Below, in pieces: positions 8,023 through 16,656 of a stretch of DNA of 32,292 bases. The notes below the pieces were generated by a model, which worked only from the letters and a program-made list of their open reading frames with translations, made no database searches and was not told where the DNA came from. Position numbers and translations under genes: made by a program. Every line of letters starts with the position of its first letter. Position 1 is the first letter of the stretch. Source of the DNA: Blastopirellula marina (lineage in GTDB: Bacteria; Planctomycetota; Phycisphaerae; Sedimentisphaerales; UBA12454); assembly GCA_020721975.1 (NCBI GenBank), contig DYLR01000005.1:1-32292 (forward strand), read 5' to 3'.

Positions 8023-9192
8023 TTATTTGCGATTTTCCAGCATACTAAGCAGTTTGCTTTGTTTTTCACATTCTCCGGCTTTTTGAAATGCCTGTTTTGC
8101 GAGCGTTTCATTGCCCAGCTTCTTATAACATCTGCCAATCATCGACCAGGCCATAGATGCGTTGTCGTAATCTCCGGCAGCAGACCTGAAACTGTTTATC
8201 GCGGCATGATATTCGCCGGAAATATAATAAGCACAGCCTGCCAGACAGGCTGCATAGGGATTGCCCGGACTAATTTGAGCTGCTATTTCTGCACACGACA
8301 GCGCTTTTTTGGGAAGGTCCGCTCCAATCGCAGCCTGCCCCATATCAAGCCAGAAATCAATATCGCTGCGTTTGTCAATTGCCAGGCGATTGTAAAATCT
8401 TAATGCCGTTTTATAATCCCCGGCCATTGCGGCGCAGTCCGCTATTTTACTCATACAATCGGTCCGGCTCATTGACGAATTATTATTCTCAAGCAGTTCA
8501 ACATATACTTTTTGCGCATCTTTATGCCGGCCTTCAGATATATAGCAGACAGCCAGATTTTCCTTTATTGCAGGGTCGTCCGGCTTCAAGAGAGCCGCTT
8601 CTTCAAGCAGGTCTATTGCCGAGGCCCTGTCGGAATTTTTAACATATAATTGAGCAGCAGCTATATACAGCGGAACACTATTTCTTATTTCCTGCATCTT
8701 TTGTCTGTAAAGGTTAATCGCTTCATCTGTTCTATCTGCCGCTATAAGAGCCTGGCCGTAACCAATTACATAATCCGGATTTTCAGGGTCAAGCAACAAG
8801 GCCTTTTCAAAATACTCCATTGCCTTTTGGCTGTCGCCGAGGTTTTCCTCTGCAACGGCAAGCCAGTACCAGGCCGGGTGCATTTTTTCATTAGATTTAA
8901 CTGCCTTTTGCAGTTCCGCTGCGGCAGTCTGATAATTTTTGTCGATTATCGCCAGTCTGCCTGCCAGCATGTGCATTTGCGGAGTATCTGTCCCCTGCCC
9001 GCGGCATTCATTCAGGGCAGCAGCGGCCTGGTCGTATTTGCCCTCGTCAAACTGCTGTTGAGCAAGAGATATTTTTATATCGTTGGTGTTGTTTTCCCAG
9101 TCGGCTTTCATCCTTTTGGACATCTCGGATTGTCCGCAGCCGGCAATGAAAACCAGCGACATTATTACCAATACCCAATTTGCCTTAGTCAT
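8023..9192 (-). CDS. TPR-repeat lipoprotein, possibly PilF/PilW/Tgl-like pilotin or assembly factor
   Basis: Start at MTKANWVLVIMSLVFIAGC (lipobox IAGC) preferred over the ORF-track start at 9255; multiple TPR units (AWYWLAVAEENLGDSQKAMEYFEKALLLDPENPDYVIGYGQAL). Confidence 0.85.
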   Translation of the reverse strand: MTKANWVLVIMSLVFIAGCGQSEMSKRMKADWENNTNDIKISLAQQQFDEGKYDQAAAALNECRGQGTDTPQMHMLAGRLAIIDKNYQTAAAELQKAVKSNEKMHPAWYWLAVAEENLGDSQKAMEYFEKALLLDPENPDYVIGYGQALIAADRTDEAINLYRQKMQEIRNSVPLYIAAAQLYVKNSDRASAIDLLEEAALLKPDDPAIKENLAVCYISEGRHKDAQKVYVELLENNNSSMSRTDCMSKIADCAAMAGDYKTALRFYNRLAIDKRSDIDFWLDMGQAAIGADLPKKALSCAEIAAQISPGNPYAACLAGCAYYISGEYHAAINSFRSAAGDYDNASMAWSMIGRCYKKLGNETLAKQAFQKAGECEKQSKLLSMLENRK

Positions 9193-9255
9193 TGGGAATT
9201 GAAATTTCGAATTTGTTTCGGATTTCGAGTTTCGAGTTTCGGATTTTGAATACAT
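9193..9255. repeat. Degenerate TTTCGAGTTTCGGATTTCG-type short tandem repeat upstream of the TPR lipoprotein start
   Basis: gaaatttcgaatttgtttcggatttcgagtttcgagtttcggattttgaa; translates as SKSETRNSKSETNSKFQFP upstream of a convincing signal peptide. Confidence 0.55.
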
Positions 9256-9288
9256 TTTGTCTCCTTGTTATAAACTGCATTGTCAGGA

Positions 9289-11055
9289 TTAATATCTATC
9301 CCATTTCGGCTCTTGTTCACGATTTATTTTGTCAATCATAATCATTTCAAGTTTGTCATAAGCGCCGGGCTTTGTTTCCTTGAGAATCCGCTCTCTCAGG
9401 CGAGCCGCTTCAAGCGAGTGCGGCTTAACCAGAAGCAGGTAATCAAGGTCGGCCAGGGCCTTGTCCGGCTTTCCTGCTCTGTATTTGCGGACCGCACCGG
9501 AATATATATCATCAAAGATATGGTCGCGGTGCAGCCAGCTTAAATTTTCACGTGCGCCATAGTAATATCTCTCAACATCCCGTTTTCTTTCGGCGCCTTT
9601 TGCCTGCGCAGGTTCATTGATAATGTGCGGAGTCAGCAGAACGATAACCTCCTGCTTTTCGCTTTTATCGGTATTGCTCTTGAAAAGCGACCCTATAATC
9701 GGCAAATCGCCGGCGCCGGGAACCTGGGTTTTGTTAGCCGTTACCTTGTCACGGAACAGACCGCCGATTACAATGGTCTGGCCGTCCTTTACCATAATAT
9801 TGCTTACCATTTCGGCGGAGGTTTCATCTGGAACATCCTGGGAGTTAAATTCGCCGGAGCTGTCTTTGGCGTGAACGTCTATTCTTATATAACCGTCATT
9901 GGCGATATACGGTCTAAACGACAGTTTTGTGCCGGTATCAAGAAACTCCACCTCTTGGGTAGTGCTGCTGTCGGTTTGAGTGGTCTGTGATTTATAGCCG
10001 ATTTTTTTACCGATGTAAACCTGACCGAGCTGTTTGTTCAGGGCAAGCACTTTCGGATTTGCCAGTATTGTTACATCAGTAACGGATTCAACCGCCTGAA
10101 TAAACATTGCAATATTGTCGCGTGCCACTCCGACATAAAGTCCTCCTGCGGTAAATCCGCTGCCGATATTTGACGACTTAAACGAATCAACTTTCTCGCT
10201 TGTTATAAAGTCTGTAAGCGACGTTGTCGCTCCAAGCGTCTGCCAGTCAATGCCGAGCTGCATACTATCCGTCAAAGCTGCGCTAAGTATTGTCGCCTCG
10301 ATAAGCACCTGTTTGGGACGCTGGTCTATCTTTGTTATTACTTCATTGACGTCTTCAAGTCTTTCCGGATAGTCATGTACTATTAGCGTATCGTGTTGTG
10401 CGGTGCTGTCGCCGGCGCCCTCGGCAGAGCTTATCGACTCATCAACGGGTACGCCGGTCTCCGCAGCCGCCGTGGTCTGAACCTCGCCTTTTTCGCTCAA
10501 AAGCGGGGTAATCAGGCTCTTGGCCTCGGCAGCAGAAATATAATAAAGCTGAAAGACACGATACTTCATCCTGCTTTCACTGGTCTGCATATTGTTATAT
10601 TCCTCGGTCGTATAGACCCGGATAAATTCGCCGTCAATTTCATATTTGTACTGGCTGCCGAGTATTGCCGCTATTGCTTCTTCAAATGTAACATTGTACA
10701 GATTCAACACGCTAAGCGTTCCCTGTACATTGGGCGAAGGCACGATATTTTTACGGTATCTTGCACCAAGAAATCGCAACGCATCCCGCACGGCGGTATC
10801 CTTTTTAAAACTAATGGATTGAATTACATCGCCTGCGGTTTCGTCATCAGCCGATATATCGTTCACGTCAACGGTCTTCTGCGATTGCGATATTTCGTCG
10901 AGTGCAACCTGATTGGCGTCTCCGGCATCTGCCGTCTGACCGCCGGCCGCAGCCGCGTTAAGTACAACAGCCGCAAAAATCAAAGACACTGCAAATACCG
11001 ACACAATGGCAATTTCATGTTTCATATTCAAACCGAATTTTTCAGTGATTTTCAT
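9289..11055 (-). CDS. Secretin (GspD/PilQ family)
   Basis: KQVLIEATILSAALTDSMQLGIDW, VTILANPKVLALNKQLGQVYIGKKIGY, SNIMVKDGQTIVIGGLFRDK, QVPGAGDLPIIGSLFKS, EVIVLLTPHII; AAAGGAGAT RBS supports start near 11055-11061. Confidence 0.95.
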   Translation of the reverse strand: MKITEKFGLNMKHEIAIVSVFAVSLIFAAVVLNAAAAGGQTADAGDANQVALDEISQSQKTVDVNDISADDETAGDVIQSISFKKDTAVRDALRFLGARYRKNIVPSPNVQGTLSVLNLYNVTFEEAIAAILGSQYKYEIDGEFIRVYTTEEYNNMQTSESRMKYRVFQLYYISAAEAKSLITPLLSEKGEVQTTAAAETGVPVDESISSAEGAGDSTAQHDTLIVHDYPERLEDVNEVITKIDQRPKQVLIEATILSAALTDSMQLGIDWQTLGATTSLTDFITSEKVDSFKSSNIGSGFTAGGLYVGVARDNIAMFIQAVESVTDVTILANPKVLALNKQLGQVYIGKKIGYKSQTTQTDSSTTQEVEFLDTGTKLSFRPYIANDGYIRIDVHAKDSSGEFNSQDVPDETSAEMVSNIMVKDGQTIVIGGLFRDKVTANKTQVPGAGDLPIIGSLFKSNTDKSEKQEVIVLLTPHIINEPAQAKGAERKRDVERYYYGARENLSWLHRDHIFDDIYSGAVRKYRAGKPDKALADLDYLLLVKPHSLEAARLRERILKETKPGAYDKLEMIMIDKINREQEPKWDRY

Positions 11056-11072
11056 GGTCATATCTCCTTTAA

Positions 11073-11672
11073 TCAATCGCCCTGTCCGGCGATTTTCTGG
11101 GTAAAGACAATGTCTGCGCATTTCATATCAACTTTATTTTCATATATTTTCAGAACCGTTATTTTGTAATCCGTTCCGGAAATTTTAACCGTAAAGTCCT
11201 GTCCCTCGCCGATCATTTTGTCGTTGATAAACACCTCCGGGCGGGGGCCTGTCATAATCGCTTCAAGCCTGATTTCCCGCGATATTTTATCGGCCAGTAT
11301 TGTATTAGGCTCATTTTGCCCTGCTGCGGCAGATATTTCATAAATGTTGGGATTATAGCTGCCGGCAGACTGGCCTGCGGGTCTGAAACCCTGCCAGTTG
11401 TTCGACTTAAACATATCTCCCGCCAAAGTCGCATGCCTTTGCGGGTCATAAGGCAAATCAATATATTCGAGTTTAACCGACGTATCCGTTTGTTCCGCAG
11501 CGACAGAGTCGGCGGCTTTTGCCGGCCCGGCAGTGTCTTTTTTCAAAAGCGCCTTGCCCCACATAATCGCCATAAGCACAAGCAGCCCGACGGCAACAAC
11601 GGCCTTCTTTTTATTTGCCGCAAACTGATTAAGCAATTCGCCTATAACCGGAATATTTTGTAAATTTTTCAT
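11073..11672 (-). CDS. Single-TM secretion/pilus accessory protein (PilP/GspC-like by position)
   Basis: N-terminal TM VVAVGLLVLMAIMWGKALL; sits between PilO-like and secretin; ATGA overlap with upstream gene. Confidence 0.55.
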   Translation of the reverse strand: MKNLQNIPVIGELLNQFAANKKKAVVAVGLLVLMAIMWGKALLKKDTAGPAKAADSVAAEQTDTSVKLEYIDLPYDPQRHATLAGDMFKSNNWQGFRPAGQSAGSYNPNIYEISAAAGQNEPNTILADKISREIRLEAIMTGPRPEVFINDKMIGEGQDFTVKISGTDYKITVLKIYENKVDMKCADIVFTQKIAGQGD

Positions 11673-12211
11673 TGGTTTTTCTCCGGCCTGTAATGAATCA
11701 TCGCCTGAGCATGCATTGTAACAGCGCCGCTGTAAGCTGCGTCGCCGGTAAGTTTTAGACTTTCAAAACGCACACATCTTTCAAATTCCTCCAAAGACCG
11801 CAAAAACGCGAATATCTGCTGAACCGAGCCTTTACACTGCAAATCAAAAGGTATGCGCTTAAGTCCCTGCACATCGGTTTCAGTGCCCGGCTGGACAAGC
11901 TGGTCGCTCAGACCATGCTTTGTCATAATATCCGCAACCTGTTCAAGGAAAACGCCGTGCGAACGTCCCTGCGGTATTTTTGCGTCGAAATTCGCAAGAA
12001 TTTTATCCATTTTCAGAATTTCTTCCTCCAGCTTCGGAAGCTGTGAAAGTTTCTGGTTATTCAGCTCATTTTCCTTTATCTGCCGCTGCTGAGAAAGATG
12101 AAGCTGCACTATCTGTCTCTGGGCGGGAAACTGGAAAAGACCAATATAACCCGCAAGAGCAAGAATCACCGCGGCAATTGCCGCAAAATGTTTTTTCCGG
12201 TTCAGCTTCAT
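11669..12211 (-). CDS. PilO/GspM-like protein
   Basis: N-terminal TM followed by coiled coil (QQRQIKENELNNQKLSQLPKLEEEILKMDKIL), then periplasmic domain; operon position after PilN. Confidence 0.7.
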   Translation of the reverse strand: MKLNRKKHFAAIAAVILALAGYIGLFQFPAQRQIVQLHLSQQRQIKENELNNQKLSQLPKLEEEILKMDKILANFDAKIPQGRSHGVFLEQVADIMTKHGLSDQLVQPGTETDVQGLKRIPFDLQCKGSVQQIFAFLRSLEEFERCVRFESLKLTGDAAYSGAVTMHAQAMIHYRPEKNQ

Positions 12212-12861
12212 TTATCTTTTGTCTGTTTTTCTATATAATTTGCAAGATAACAGTTTATTTCAAATTCAGTAGCATCAATGCCGTTAATGCTCCTGCCGAG
12301 ACTGAACTTAGGCACAACCTGACAAAAATATTCCGAGTTTTCAAGATTCCTCAGCAATTGAGCTACCAGAGCGGGTTCTGCAGCCAGACCTGTAATTTTA
12401 AGCCTGTATCGGAAATACTGCTGTTCCTGCTTTCCCGCCGAAACGGTTTTTGCACGGCGTTTGGTTTCGATTTTTGCATTGCCGGTATAAACCTCCGGCT
12501 CGACACTCATTTCGCTTATAACAATCCGCTGCGAGATAAGCCTGCTCAATTCCGCCAGAATTGCCGACGGTACAATTCTGCCTTCGGCAAGCTGCAGAAG
12601 TTTTTGCTGTTTTTTCAGTTCCGCCAGCTTTGCCGAGGCCTGTTCGTATTGAATTGCAGCCTGTGTACGGTTTTGGCCTGCATCTCTGAGCGTTTTGAGT
12701 CTGGCGTGGGCGGTCGCAAGGCCGCTGCCGGTAACAAAACTCCATACTGTAAGCACGATAAACAGCCCGATTATCGCAATACACTGTCTGCGACGGCTTT
12801 GTTTATCCGCCTGTCCGGCCATGAACCAGTTTGGCAGAAAATTAATGTCTTTCATTGCCAT
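12208..12861 (-). CDS. PilN/GspL-like fimbrial assembly protein
   Basis: MKDINFLPNWF motif (Met at 12855), TM IAIIGLFIVLTVWSFVTG, downstream of PilM. Confidence 0.75.
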   Translation of the reverse strand: MAMKDINFLPNWFMAGQADKQSRRRQCIAIIGLFIVLTVWSFVTGSGLATAHARLKTLRDAGQNRTQAAIQYEQASAKLAELKKQQKLLQLAEGRIVPSAILAELSRLISQRIVISEMSVEPEVYTGNAKIETKRRAKTVSAGKQEQQYFRYRLKITGLAAEPALVAQLLRNLENSEYFCQVVPKFSLGRSINGIDATEFEINCYLANYIEKQTKDK

Positions 12862-13978
12862 GTCCCGCCAAAGCCTTTATGCCCTTCATTCCAAGCCCGA
12901 CCGCAACGGTCCATTCACATAACTGCCCGCGTTTGTCGTCGGGGAAACCAACCCTGCTTAAATCAAATCCGCGAAGCGGTTCGGTAACTTCTATATCAAC
13001 GCCCAAATGTCTTTTCAGGGCATTAAGCAGCGTGCCTTCATAAGCCTCGCCGCCGGCAAATATCGCCTTGCCCGGGCGTTTGCCTCTAAAAGTAACCGCG
13101 TAATATCTGAAGCACAGCGAAACTTCCCTTGCCAGTTCGTCAATTACGCTGTGCATTGAATCGATAATCGCCTGCCTGGTGGCGGTATCCATTGTCTCGT
13201 CAGTTTCCGGCTTGCGAAGCTGCAGCCGCAGCATTATCGCCTCTTCAGGAGTTATTCCAAGCCGCGAGGCAATCTTTGCGTTAATATGCTCTCCGGCAAT
13301 CGGTATCTGCTTGGCGAAAAGGATTTCCTCATCCTTGCCTATCAGCACGGTGGTATGTCTGCTGCCTATATCGAGCAGTACGCACGACATATCCTTGTCC
13401 TCCTTGCGGCGGAAGGTATGGTTAACGCTTCTGAAAAGAGCGCACGGTATGGCGTCAATTCCAACCGGCTCAAGACCCGCCTTCTGGAGCATTTCGATAT
13501 GCCTGCGAAGGGCATCTCCGTTGACGGCAAAAACGATTAGTTCATTTTTGACTTCCTCGCCCTGCCGGACACTTCCGGCTATCATATAGCGTATTTCGTC
13601 CGTTTCTGGATTCAATCCGAAACGGCCGGCAGCCTCTTCACGCAGACTTTTTTCAATCTCCTCGGTGGCGGTCGTGTCAACGCGAAGCGATTTTATCTGC
13701 AAATCGCTGTTGGAAACACACGAGACAACCTTATTGCCCTCAAAACGGTCTTCCTCAAGCATCTGTTTTATTGTATTTATTATCTGCTCCGTATAAGCCG
13801 CCGAGTCCTTGTTTGGACACGGCACGATATTTTTCTGCGCCGCCGCCAGCAGCACGGGCTTGTCGGACTCCACGGCCAGCTGAATCATTTTTATGGAGTT
13901 ATGCCCTATATCCAGGCCTATCGGTCCGCGTATCCGCCTGAGATTCTTCAACAAATTGTCATATCTCAGTTGTATCAT
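12842..13978 (-). CDS. PilM-like actin-fold ATPase of type IV pilus/type II secretion
   Basis: IGLDIGHNSIKMIQL, CVLLDIGSRHTTVLIGKDEEILFAKQIPIAGEHI, ELAREVSLCFRYYAVTFRGKRPGKAIFAGGEA. Confidence 0.85.
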   Translation of the reverse strand: MIQLRYDNLLKNLRRIRGPIGLDIGHNSIKMIQLAVESDKPVLLAAAQKNIVPCPNKDSAAYTEQIINTIKQMLEEDRFEGNKVVSCVSNSDLQIKSLRVDTTATEEIEKSLREEAAGRFGLNPETDEIRYMIAGSVRQGEEVKNELIVFAVNGDALRRHIEMLQKAGLEPVGIDAIPCALFRSVNHTFRRKEDKDMSCVLLDIGSRHTTVLIGKDEEILFAKQIPIAGEHINAKIASRLGITPEEAIMLRLQLRKPETDETMDTATRQAIIDSMHSVIDELAREVSLCFRYYAVTFRGKRPGKAIFAGGEAYEGTLLNALKRHLGVDIEVTEPLRGFDLSRVGFPDDKRGQLCEWTVAVGLGMKGIKALAGHGNERH

Positions 13979-14520
13979 TGCACGTTCACATATCCGGTTA
14001 AAGGCTCAACTTCTATTACGGCTGTATGCCCCTGCGATTCAAGAGTCACAGTTCCGGCATTAAGCGACGAATCCGATGAATTCAACGGACTGCCGAGATA
14101 ATCAAATTTGACCGTCGCATCTCCATCAAAATCGACCGACTGTATTGTAACTTTGCTTAGACTGCTCGACGGGAAATGCTGAATATAATCCGTGCCGGGC
14201 CGAAGCGGATGCGAAACGACATTTCCTGCGTTGTCCTGAATCTGATATGACTCGCCGGCTGCATCGAAAACTACCGAATGCACCAGACCTGTTGTAATGG
14301 CAAGCTGCCTTGCGTATTCAATGTCGGCAGCGACAAGCCTGGCTGCGCTTGAAATCTGATAGCCTGAAGCGCCGGTTACCACCGGCACAACAATCATCGC
14401 CGCTATTGCCATGATAATCATCACCATCATCAGCTCAATGAGCGTAAAGCCCGAGCGATTTACATCAGCTCGCCGTAATCCCTCGGCCTTGAGATTATTC
14501 CACAAAGACGTTATGTGCAT
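13975..14520 (-). CDS. GspH-like pseudopilin
   Basis: Prepilin motif SGFTLIELMMVMIIMAIAAMIVVPV; AARLVAADIEYARQLAITT typical of GspH; ATGA overlap with pilM. Confidence 0.85.
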   Translation of the reverse strand: MHITSLWNNLKAEGLRRADVNRSGFTLIELMMVMIIMAIAAMIVVPVVTGASGYQISSAARLVAADIEYARQLAITTGLVHSVVFDAAGESYQIQDNAGNVVSHPLRPGTDYIQHFPSSSLSKVTIQSVDFDGDATVKFDYLGSPLNSSDSSLNAGTVTLESQGHTAVIEVEPLTGYVNVQ

Positions 14521-14823
14521 AGTCTTACCTGTTTAAAATCTCGACATACAGGGCGTGCCGCTTAACCATCGGGCAATAATAATTCGCAGGTTCAAATGCC
14601 GCGGCGGACTTTTTATCGGTCTTACAGCTTTGCCGATATCTGGAGAAGCATTAAGACAGGACGGTACGGTGAAATATTCCTTAAAGCCGTTAAAGCCATT
14701 ATTATCATGCCCGGCTAAAATAAAACTGTGCGGAAAAGTGAATTTCCCGAAATGCCCCGCATTTGAGGCCGATAACAAACTATTGTGTTTTACCCCCATC
14801 TTCACACACAATGGTGTGATATA

Positions 14824-15471
14824 TTAGTCGTCATCGCTGCCGACAAGTTCGGCGCCGGACGTTGAATTTGTAAGCAGATGACCGGCCCAGCCCCGCAAAG
14901 CTGCGCCGATTTCATAAAATTGAGCGTTTGCGTTTTCAATTACATTAAATCTGATGCTTACAAATTTGGTCTGCGGAGAAACAGCGTCGAATGAAACCGT
15001 TACATTTGAACACCCTTCAACAAGCACATACCTGTCGCCTGTCAATCTATTGGCCATAAGCGAATCAAACATTCCCGCTCTTAACTGCGACAGCGTAAGG
15101 TGCATAATCATCGTGGGCGAGTGATATTGACTTATTGCTATCTGTCCGCTGCCGCCTACATCAGGTTCGATTCTGATAATCTCGGTTGCGTCAATAAGAT
15201 TATCTCTGTCGGTATCACAGGCCCACAAATAAATATATCCATTGTTATAAGCCGCCACAAGTCTGCTGTTTGATATCAATTCATTGATACGCAGCACTGC
15301 CGTGCGGACTTCGGATTGTTCCTGAGAATTAAGATATATCGCGCTGCCTGCATTTGTCATCGCATACGCCAGCGTAGTCGCAGCAGTAAGAATAATGGCC
15401 GTTATGCTAAGCGCAATTAAAAGCTCCACCAGCGTCATGCCGGAAATATATCTTTTATTAACTATCTTCAA
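14824..15471 (-). CDS. GspJ-like minor pseudopilin with EF-hand-like loop
   Basis: SGMTLVELLIALSITAIILTAATTLAYAM; DTDRDNLIDATE insertion; operon position. Confidence 0.75.
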   Translation of the reverse strand: MKIVNKRYISGMTLVELLIALSITAIILTAATTLAYAMTNAGSAIYLNSQEQSEVRTAVLRINELISNSRLVAAYNNGYIYLWACDTDRDNLIDATEIIRIEPDVGGSGQIAISQYHSPTMIMHLTLSQLRAGMFDSLMANRLTGDRYVLVEGCSNVTVSFDAVSPQTKFVSIRFNVIENANAQFYEIGAALRGWAGHLLTNSTSGAELVGSDDD

Positions 15472-15502
15472 TTTTATATTCTCGCTATACCCTGCTTTGC
15501 GA

Positions 15503-15523
15503 CCCCGTGAATAAATCGCGGGG
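15503..15523 (-). repeat. Intergenic hairpin copy C (related outer shell, different loop)
   Basis: Minus strand AG-CCCCGCG-ATTTATT-CACGGGG-T. Confidence 0.5.
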
Positions 15524-15549
15524 CTAACTATCCCCTATACCCTATTTCC

Positions 15550-15987
15550 TCATTGCGTCCTCATTGCCGTTAGCTGCATAATCGGCTTATTGTCATAAGA
15601 AACACTAACTATAGAACGGATGTATAATTGCGAATTATTTCCGTTTATCTGCGGTACATTATAATACGCACAACTGACGGTTCGGCTGAATTTTGAGTAT
15701 GCAGGGTCTGTTATAATCGTTCCGCTGCTGTCGCAGATTGCACCGGCGGCTTCGCTGTAGCCGTTATAATTTGCAATAATCTGGCTGAAATTCGCGGCTG
15801 CAATCTCCGCAAGCATTGACTGGGCAAGCTGCGTCGCCAGTTCCTGCTGCCGTCCGTAATGCTGATTTAGCGCCCCGCTTGAAAAAGGCAGGGCAACTGC
15901 CGCTGCCGCAATTGACAATACGGCCGCCGCAAGCAGCGCTTCAACAAGACTGATTCCCAGATTGTGTTTTTTTCGCGAGTAATTCAT
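15550..15987 (-). CDS. GspI-like minor pseudopilin
   Basis: LGISLVEALLAAAVLSIAAAAVALPFSSGAL prepilin-type N-terminus; short C-terminal domain. Confidence 0.75.
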   Translation of the reverse strand: MNYSRKKHNLGISLVEALLAAAVLSIAAAAVALPFSSGALNQHYGRQQELATQLAQSMLAEIAAANFSQIIANYNGYSEAAGAICDSSGTIITDPAYSKFSRTVSCAYYNVPQINGNNSQLYIRSIVSVSYDNKPIMQLTAMRTQ

Positions 15988-16003
15988 TATCGTGCTTCAA
16001 GTA

Positions 16004-16043
16004 AAACGGCTGACCGTCCTTTGCCGCGAACGGTCAGCCGTTT
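16004..16043 (-). terminator. Perfect 14-bp inverted repeat between major and minor pseudopilin genes; terminator/attenuator or RNA stabiliser
   Basis: AAACGGCTGACCGT (16004-16017) and ACGGTCAGCCGTTT (16030-16043), 12-nt loop; minus-strand 3' side ends in TTTTAC. Confidence 0.7.
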
Positions 16044-16096
16044 ATATTTTCTCCAGCATTCACCTCACTGGAGTTTCGCCGTCTTTTGCCTGCATT

Positions 16097-16501
16097 TTAC
16101 AGAGACGTATGGTCATCGGTGTCGGCTCTGAAATCGCCGGTGGTGCTGTTATAATACCACCCGTGACTGCCACCTCCCAATGTACCGTCGGTATCAACCG
16201 TGCTTAGATCATTGAACTGATTGGTTGGAATCTTCTGCAGATACGGACCATAATCGCTGCCCGCATTGCCGTCAACATCAGTGGTAATTGTCAAATCGTT
16301 AACGTCCGCAGGCACATTATCATTGTGCTGAATCTTGTAGAGCTGAATCTGTGAACGAACCGTCTGCAGGTCGCTTACCAGAGAGGACAGTTTTGCCTCG
16401 GTGCTTGCATCGGAAAACTGCGGAATTACAATCGCCGCCAGAATGCCGAGTATCACCACGACAATCAGAATTTCAACCAGCGTAAAACCTTTGCGTTTCA
16501 T
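16097..16501 (-). CDS. Major pseudopilin GspG-like
   Basis: KGFTLVEILIVVVILGILAAIVIPQFSDASTEAKLSSLVSDLQTVRSQIQLYKIQHNDN; C-terminal GWYYNSTTGDFRADTDD. Confidence 0.92.
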   Translation of the reverse strand: MKRKGFTLVEILIVVVILGILAAIVIPQFSDASTEAKLSSLVSDLQTVRSQIQLYKIQHNDNVPADVNDLTITTDVDGNAGSDYGPYLQKIPTNQFNDLSTVDTDGTLGGGSHGWYYNSTTGDFRADTDDHTSL

Positions 16502-16562
16502 TTCAAATCTCCTTGTTATATTATGAGGTTACTGTTTTTTCTTTACACACCATTAAGGCTAT

Positions 16563-16649
16563 CGACTCGTTCGTCCGGTCGCTTTACCAATACAGTCCAA
16601 CAATTTTAACCTGTGCTGATTCACAGCCGGAACGGTACACATTTGTACC
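16563..16649 (-). ncRNA. Candidate structured 5' leader of gspG (three consecutive hairpins)
   Basis: Minus strand GGTACA-AATG-TGTACC (16634-16649), CTGTG-AATCAG-CACAG (16611-16626), CGAC-11 nt-GTCG (16563-16581). Confidence 0.4.
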
Positions 16650-16656
16650 CATAAAA

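Noticed and set aside
10393-11169. 258-aa plus-strand ORF
   Set aside because: Antisense to the secretin gene; no recognisable features
11980-12987. 335-aa plus-strand ORF
   Set aside because: Antisense to the PilN/PilO genes; low-complexity composition with no domain; shadow ORF
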